Of a stretch of DNA of 64,000 nt, positions 59,995 to 64,000 are shown piece by piece. Position 1 is the first letter of the stretch, and every line of letters starts with the position of its first letter. Source of the stretch: Pseudomonas marginalis (GTDB lineage: Bacteria; Pseudomonadota; Gammaproteobacteria; Pseudomonadales; Pseudomonadaceae); contig NZ_FNSU01000003.1 in assembly GCF_900105325.1 (NCBI RefSeq), positions 2,356,001 through 2,420,000 on the forward strand, written 5' to 3'. The notes below the pieces were generated by a model, which had not been told where the DNA came from, ran no database searches, and worked only from the letters and a program-made list of their open reading frames with translations. Both the position numbers and the translations under genes were made by a program.

Positions 59995-61989
59995 ATGAAC
60001 CCCGTAACCCACGCCCAGCTCGACTGGGATGATCAAGGTCGCCCGCACTCGCGGGTGTTCGACGACGTGTATTTCTCCGACCAATCGGGCCTGGACGAAA
60101 CCCGCTATGTGTTCCTGCAACAGAACCGCTTGCAGGAGCGCTTCGCCGCCCTGCCGGCGGGCGGGCGTCTGGTGATTGGCGAAACCGGCTTCGGCACCGG
60201 CCTGAATTTCCTCTGTACCTGGCAGTTGTTCGAGCAACACGCCGTGGCCGGTGCGCGCCTGCATTTTGTCAGCGTGGAAAAGTACCCCCTGAGCCACGCC
60301 GACCTGCAACGCGCCCTCGCCCTCTGGCCCGAGCTGGCGCCGTTCGCCGAGCAACTGCTGGCGCACTACATCGCCATCCACCAAGGCTTACAGCGCCTGG
60401 TGCTGGACAACGGCCGCGTCACCCTCACGCTGCTGATCGGCGATGCCCTGGAACAGTTGCCGCAACTGGATGCACAGATCGACGCGTGGTTTCTCGACGG
60501 CTTCGCCCCGGCGAAAAACCCCGAGATGTGGAGCGCCGAACTGTTTGCCGAGCTGGCACGCCTGGCGGCCCCGGGCTCGACCATCAGCACCTTCACCAGC
60601 ACCGGCTGGGTGCGCCGGCTGATCAACGCCGCCGGTTTCAAGATGAAGCGTACGCCGGGCATCGGCCACAAGTGGGAAATCCTGCGCGGGGAGTTTCTCG
60701 GCTGGCCGACCGACACGCCGGCACCGGCCGCCGCCAAACCCTGGTTCGCCCGCCCGACCATGCCCACTGGCGAGCGCCACGCCCTGGTGATCGGCGGCGG
60801 CCTGGCCGGCTGCGCCAGCGCGGCCAGCCTGGCGGCGCGGGGCTGGCAGGTCAGCCTGTTGGAGCGCCATGGCGGCCTCGCCCAGGAGGCCTCCGGCAAT
60901 CCGCAAGGGGTGCTTTATCTCAAGCTGTCGGCACACGGCACGGCGTTGTCGCAGATGATCGTCAGCGGGTTCGGGTACACCCGGCGCCTGCTGGAGCACC
61001 TGCAACGCGGGGTGGATTGGGACGGCTGCGGCGTGCTGCAACTGGCCTTCAATGCCAAGGAGGCCGAACGCCAGGCGCAACTGGCCCAGGCATTCGCCCC
61101 GCAGCTGCTGCATCTGCTGGATAAGGCTCAAGCCCAGGCTCGCGCCGGGGTGGGCCTGGAACAGGGCGGGCTGTTTTTCCCCGAAGGCGGCTGGGTGCAT
61201 CCCCCCGCGCTGTGCCAATGGCAGGCGCGCCAGCCAGGTATCGAGGTGCTGGCCCATCATGAGGTGCTGGACCTGCGCAAAGTCGACGGCCACTGGCAGG
61301 CCTGGGACGGTGATCGGCTGCTGGCCAGCGCCCCCGTGGTGGTGCTGGCCGGGGCCGCTGAGGTCAAACGATTTGCCGCCGGCGCCGAGTTGCCCCTCAA
61401 GCGGATTCGCGGGCAGATCACCCGCCTGCCCCAGACCGCCGCCAGCCAGGCCCTGGCCACGGTGGTGTGTGCCGAGGGCTACGTGGCGCCGGCTCGCCTG
61501 GGCGAACACACCCTGGGGGCCAGCTTTGATTTCAACAACGATGACCTCACCCCTACCGCCGCCGAGCACGCCGGTAACCTTGAGCTGCTGCAAGAGATTT
61601 CCCCGGACCTGGCCCAGCGCCTGCACGCCGCCGACCTTGCCGCAGAGACCCTGGAGGGCCGCGCCGCCTTCCGCTGCACCAGCCCGGACTACTTGCCGAT
61701 TGTCGGGCCGCTGGCCGACAGCCTGGCATTCGCCCAGGCCTACGACGTGCTGCGCAAAGATGCCCGCCACACGCCACAGGCCACTTGCCCGTGGCTGGAC
61801 GGCCTGTACATCAACAGCGGCCACGGCTCCCGGGGCCTGATCACCGCGCCGCTGTCCGGCGAGTTGCTGGCGGCATGGCTGGACAACGAACCGCTGCCCC
61901 TGCCCCGCAGCGTGGCCGAGGCCTGTCACCCGAATCGCTTTGCGGTGCGCGGGTTGATTCGCAGCAACGTTGCAAAAACGACCCCGTAG
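59995..61989 (+). CDS. mnmC: Bifunctional tRNA mnm5s2U biosynthesis enzyme MnmC
   Basis: A 664-residue enzyme. Residues about 1-240 form the MnmC2 methyltransferase (GETGFGTGLNFL SAM site, AWFLDGFAPAKNPEMW). Residues about 250-664 form the MnmC1 FAD oxidoreductase (VIGGGLAGCASAASLA, GHGSRGLITAPLSGELLA). It completes mnm5s2U at the wobble position of tRNAs for Lys, Glu and others. Full length, no anomalies. Confidence 0.95.
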   Translation: MNPVTHAQLDWDDQGRPHSRVFDDVYFSDQSGLDETRYVFLQQNRLQERFAALPAGGRLVIGETGFGTGLNFLCTWQLFEQHAVAGARLHFVSVEKYPLSHADLQRALALWPELAPFAEQLLAHYIAIHQGLQRLVLDNGRVTLTLLIGDALEQLPQLDAQIDAWFLDGFAPAKNPEMWSAELFAELARLAAPGSTISTFTSTGWVRRLINAAGFKMKRTPGIGHKWEILRGEFLGWPTDTPAPAAAKPWFARPTMPTGERHALVIGGGLAGCASAASLAARGWQVSLLERHGGLAQEASGNPQGVLYLKLSAHGTALSQMIVSGFGYTRRLLEHLQRGVDWDGCGVLQLAFNAKEAERQAQLAQAFAPQLLHLLDKAQAQARAGVGLEQGGLFFPEGGWVHPPALCQWQARQPGIEVLAHHEVLDLRKVDGHWQAWDGDRLLASAPVVVLAGAAEVKRFAAGAELPLKRIRGQITRLPQTAASQALATVVCAEGYVAPARLGEHTLGASFDFNNDDLTPTAAEHAGNLELLQEISPDLAQRLHAADLAAETLEGRAAFRCTSPDYLPIVGPLADSLAFAQAYDVLRKDARHTPQATCPWLDGLYINSGHGSRGLITAPLSGELLAAWLDNEPLPLPRSVAEACHPNRFAVRGLIRSNVAKTTP

Positions 61990-61997
61990 GCGGCGCT

Positions 61998-64000
61998 TCA
62001 ACCCGCCGGGGACAATTCGCAGGTGCCCAGCGCATCGAACCTCAACGCCTCCTGGGTCAGGCGTTTGAGCTCGACGAGCTCGGCGCTTTCCCGCGCGCGC
62101 TGGATCGCGCCCATCTGGGTGTGATAGTCAGCGTCACCCAAGCTTTCCCTTTGCGCCCACACCGCTTCCATGCGCTCGCCAAAGGGCTGGGTCAGGGTGT
62201 CGAACGAACCGCCATGGGTGCGCCTCAGGTAACTGCTCCAGAATGGCAGCTTCACCATATAGTTCAGCAGTTGCGGGGAAAGCTCGGCCTCCTTCAACTG
62301 CGCTTCGGCAACCTCCAGCATATGCTCGGTTACCCCAGCCAGGCTGGCGAAGCGCATATGCCGGGGCTGCCCGGGCAAATGAAAGCGCTCCACCAGCCCG
62401 GTGCGATAAGCCAGGCTGACCTCCAGCGGATCGAGCGTCGGATGCTCGGCGCTGTGCCGGCTGGCCATGGACTCCAGGCGGTCGAGGCGAAACAAGCCCC
62501 TGGCCAACCTGAGCAGCGGCTTGGCCGTGACCCTGCCGCCCTCCACCCGCTGCGGGGCCTCGTGGATTTCAACCAGCACCTCCAGGCTACTGAAGCTCAC
62601 GGCAGCGGCGTCATCACAGTTCAACGGCGTGGCCGCGCGCTCGAAGACCTCGGCACGCAGTCGGGTATCGCCTGCGGCGGCATCCAGCACGCGCCAGATG
62701 CGGCGGTTCATGTCCTCGCGCACGTGGCTGGTGTCGGCGGCTCCGCCCAGGCCGGCCAATAATTTGAACAGGCCGTCGGAGCCGGGTTCATCCTTGAGCC
62801 CCAGCCAGGTCTCGGCCTTTTCGGCGAAGTGCGTCGCGCGCTCATCGCCCAGCCACAGCTCACGTGCGGTCTGCTCGTTGAGTCGCGCAATGTCATCCTC
62901 CACGAAGCCCATGCCCACGCCGATGGTGTCCGGGTAACGGTTCAAGGCCTGACGAGTGCTGGCGTCCAAAGGGTTATGCCGCACATTGATGACTTCGGTG
63001 TGCTCGCGCGGCGCATTGAACAACCATGCCGGCAAACTGGCGATGTCATTGTCCCGCAGGTCGAGTTGCTCCAGGTACGGAACGCGGGTAAAGCCGGTGG
63101 GCAGACTGGTCAGCCGGCAGTTGCGCAGCATCAGGTTGCGCAACTCGAACATCTTGTTGACGACCGGCGGGTCCACCAGGGGATTGTTGCTCAGGTCGAG
63201 CACGACCAGGCTCTTCAGGTCCGCAAGTTTGGTGCGGGTGTACTCGGTCAGTTGCAGGTGGTTATCGGCCATGTACAGCTGCCTGAGCCACCGCATGTGC
63301 TGGAGCACTTCCGGCAGCCGCGTCAGCCGATTACCGTTCAACTCCAGGCTGCGCAGCCCCTTGAAGTGCTTGAGGAAATACGCGACGTCATCGTTCAGCC
63401 CCATGCGTTTCAACGACAATTGCCGGACATGCTCGAACTGCACGTGCGCCGGCAAGGTCGGCAACGCCCCGATGGCCATGCCGTCCAGGGACAGGCTCGG
63501 CACTTGCCGATGGTGTTCATCCGGCGCCAGCGACGCATATTGCCAACTGCGCTCGATGGCCCGTGCGGCCTGGTGTCGAGCCAGGCGGTAGTCTTGCAGC
63601 GCGACGTCCGAGTGTGGCTGCGCCGGTTTGCCCTTGGCCCACAGCCTCAGCGCCCGCTGCAGTGCCTCATAGTGCTGCTCAAGGGTGCGCACGGCTTTGG
63701 CCCGGGACAGGTGATCGGTGCCCAAGTCCTGCAGGAAGGTCGACAGGCGCCGGTCATCGAATAACGGGAAGAGTTTGCGAGCTTTGCGCATCAGGCCCGC
63801 AGGCTGTGGAGGCAGCGCAGGCGGCGAGCCTTGCACACACGACAGGGCCGGCTCCTCGGGTACCGCGCGCTCGGGCCATAAGTAACGGCCGATGCGATTG
63901 CGTTCATCCTGGGCCTTGCCAATCAATGCATGCCGCAACTGGCTGGCCCTGCCGCTCGCGGTCAGGCGCAGCGCGTCGAGTTGGGCGGCAGACAAACTGT
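61998..64000 (-). CDS. Leucine-rich-repeat protein with NEL-type E3 ubiquitin-ligase domain (5' end beyond window)
   Basis: The last 666 or so residues of a longer protein that continues past the right edge. Leucine-rich repeats occupy the middle (FKGLRSLELNGNRLTRLP, LKSLVVLDLSNNPL, VPYLEQLDLRDNDIASLP). The C-terminal 250 residues fit the NEL domain of IpaH/SspH ligases, with the CxD catalytic motif NCDDAA (Cys codon 62616-62618). Such proteins are effectors delivered into eukaryotic cells by type III secretion; in P. fluorescens-group strains long relatives (over 1,000 residues) occur without a known delivery route. Ends CELSPAG. Confidence 0.82.
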   Translation of the reverse strand, partial: SLSAAQLDALRLTASGRASQLRHALIGKAQDERNRIGRYLWPERAVPEEPALSCVQGSPPALPPQPAGLMRKARKLFPLFDDRRLSTFLQDLGTDHLSRAKAVRTLEQHYEALQRALRLWAKGKPAQPHSDVALQDYRLARHQAARAIERSWQYASLAPDEHHRQVPSLSLDGMAIGALPTLPAHVQFEHVRQLSLKRMGLNDDVAYFLKHFKGLRSLELNGNRLTRLPEVLQHMRWLRQLYMADNHLQLTEYTRTKLADLKSLVVLDLSNNPLVDPPVVNKMFELRNLMLRNCRLTSLPTGFTRVPYLEQLDLRDNDIASLPAWLFNAPREHTEVINVRHNPLDASTRQALNRYPDTIGVGMGFVEDDIARLNEQTARELWLGDERATHFAEKAETWLGLKDEPGSDGLFKLLAGLGGAADTSHVREDMNRRIWRVLDAAAGDTRLRAEVFERAATPLNCDDAAAVSFSSLEVLVEIHEAPQRVEGGRVTAKPLLRLARGLFRLDRLESMASRHSAEHPTLDPLEVSLAYRTGLVERFHLPGQPRHMRFASLAGVTEHMLEVAEAQLKEAELSPQLLNYMVKLPFWSSYLRRTHGGSFDTLTQPFGERMEAVWAQRESLGDADYHTQMGAIQRARESAELVELKRLTQEALRFDALGTCELSPAG

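Overview
The window looks like a chromosome segment of the Pseudomonas fluorescens group. It is GC-rich, uses Pseudomonas-type gene pairs (an rbdA-like gene beside an MsbA-type ABC exporter, dmeRF, fecIR with an STN-type TonB receptor), and carries three REP-type palindromes. Most of it is ordinary, densely packed core or flexible genome. One AT-rich stretch, about 37.55-42.87 kb, is clearly foreign and is the most interesting part.
1-17.75 kb: MFS efflux pumps, a YeeE/YedE sulfur transporter, a nickel/cobalt operon (dmeR-dmeF) with a visible G-tract operator, a secreted nuclease, a divergent TetR/MFS pair with paired operator motifs, a FecI/FecR/TonB-receptor iron-uptake set, a catabolic module (2-hydroxyacid dehydrogenase, LysR, RraA-type aldolase, aminotransferase, dicarboxylate/amino-acid symporter), and ibpA behind a ROSE-like RNA thermometer.
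18-31.3 kb: a surface-glycan locus in two converging operons. The plus-strand operon has Wzm/Wzt export, a pyruvyltransferase, a 2-oxoglutarate oxygenase, two GT4-GT2 fusion glycosyltransferases and a methyltransferase. The minus-strand operon has WecB, two glycosyltransferases and an SDR. The two operons abut with no base between their stop codons.
31.7-37.5 kb: YbaK, a TauE/SafE exporter beside a TauD-like oxygenase with a divergent LysR, then an AraJ-like MFS pump with a divergent frameshifted LysR.
37.55-42.87 kb: an island at tRNA-Asn, bounded by direct repeats of about 453 bp. Each repeat holds the 5' part of an ICE-type soj/parA gene, a terminator and the 3' part of tRNA-Asn. The tRNA-proximal soj is not a normal ParA: after about 136 residues it runs through a Glu/Lys/Ala linker into a deaminase-type polymorphic-toxin C-terminus, followed immediately by a likely immunity gene. 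Downstream lies a decaying array of orphan toxin tails and immunity genes with frameshifts and nonsense codons. No integrase or transposase is visible.
43-64 kb: lldD with its LysR, c-di-GMP enzymes (a GGDEF protein and an RbdA-like GGDEF-EAL protein), an ABC exporter, a DsbA-like protein, trhO, bolA, fumC, an EamA transporter, a thiolase, polyphosphate:AMP phosphotransferase, mnmC, and the C-terminal part of a leucine-rich-repeat NEL-type ubiquitin-ligase effector that runs off the right edge.
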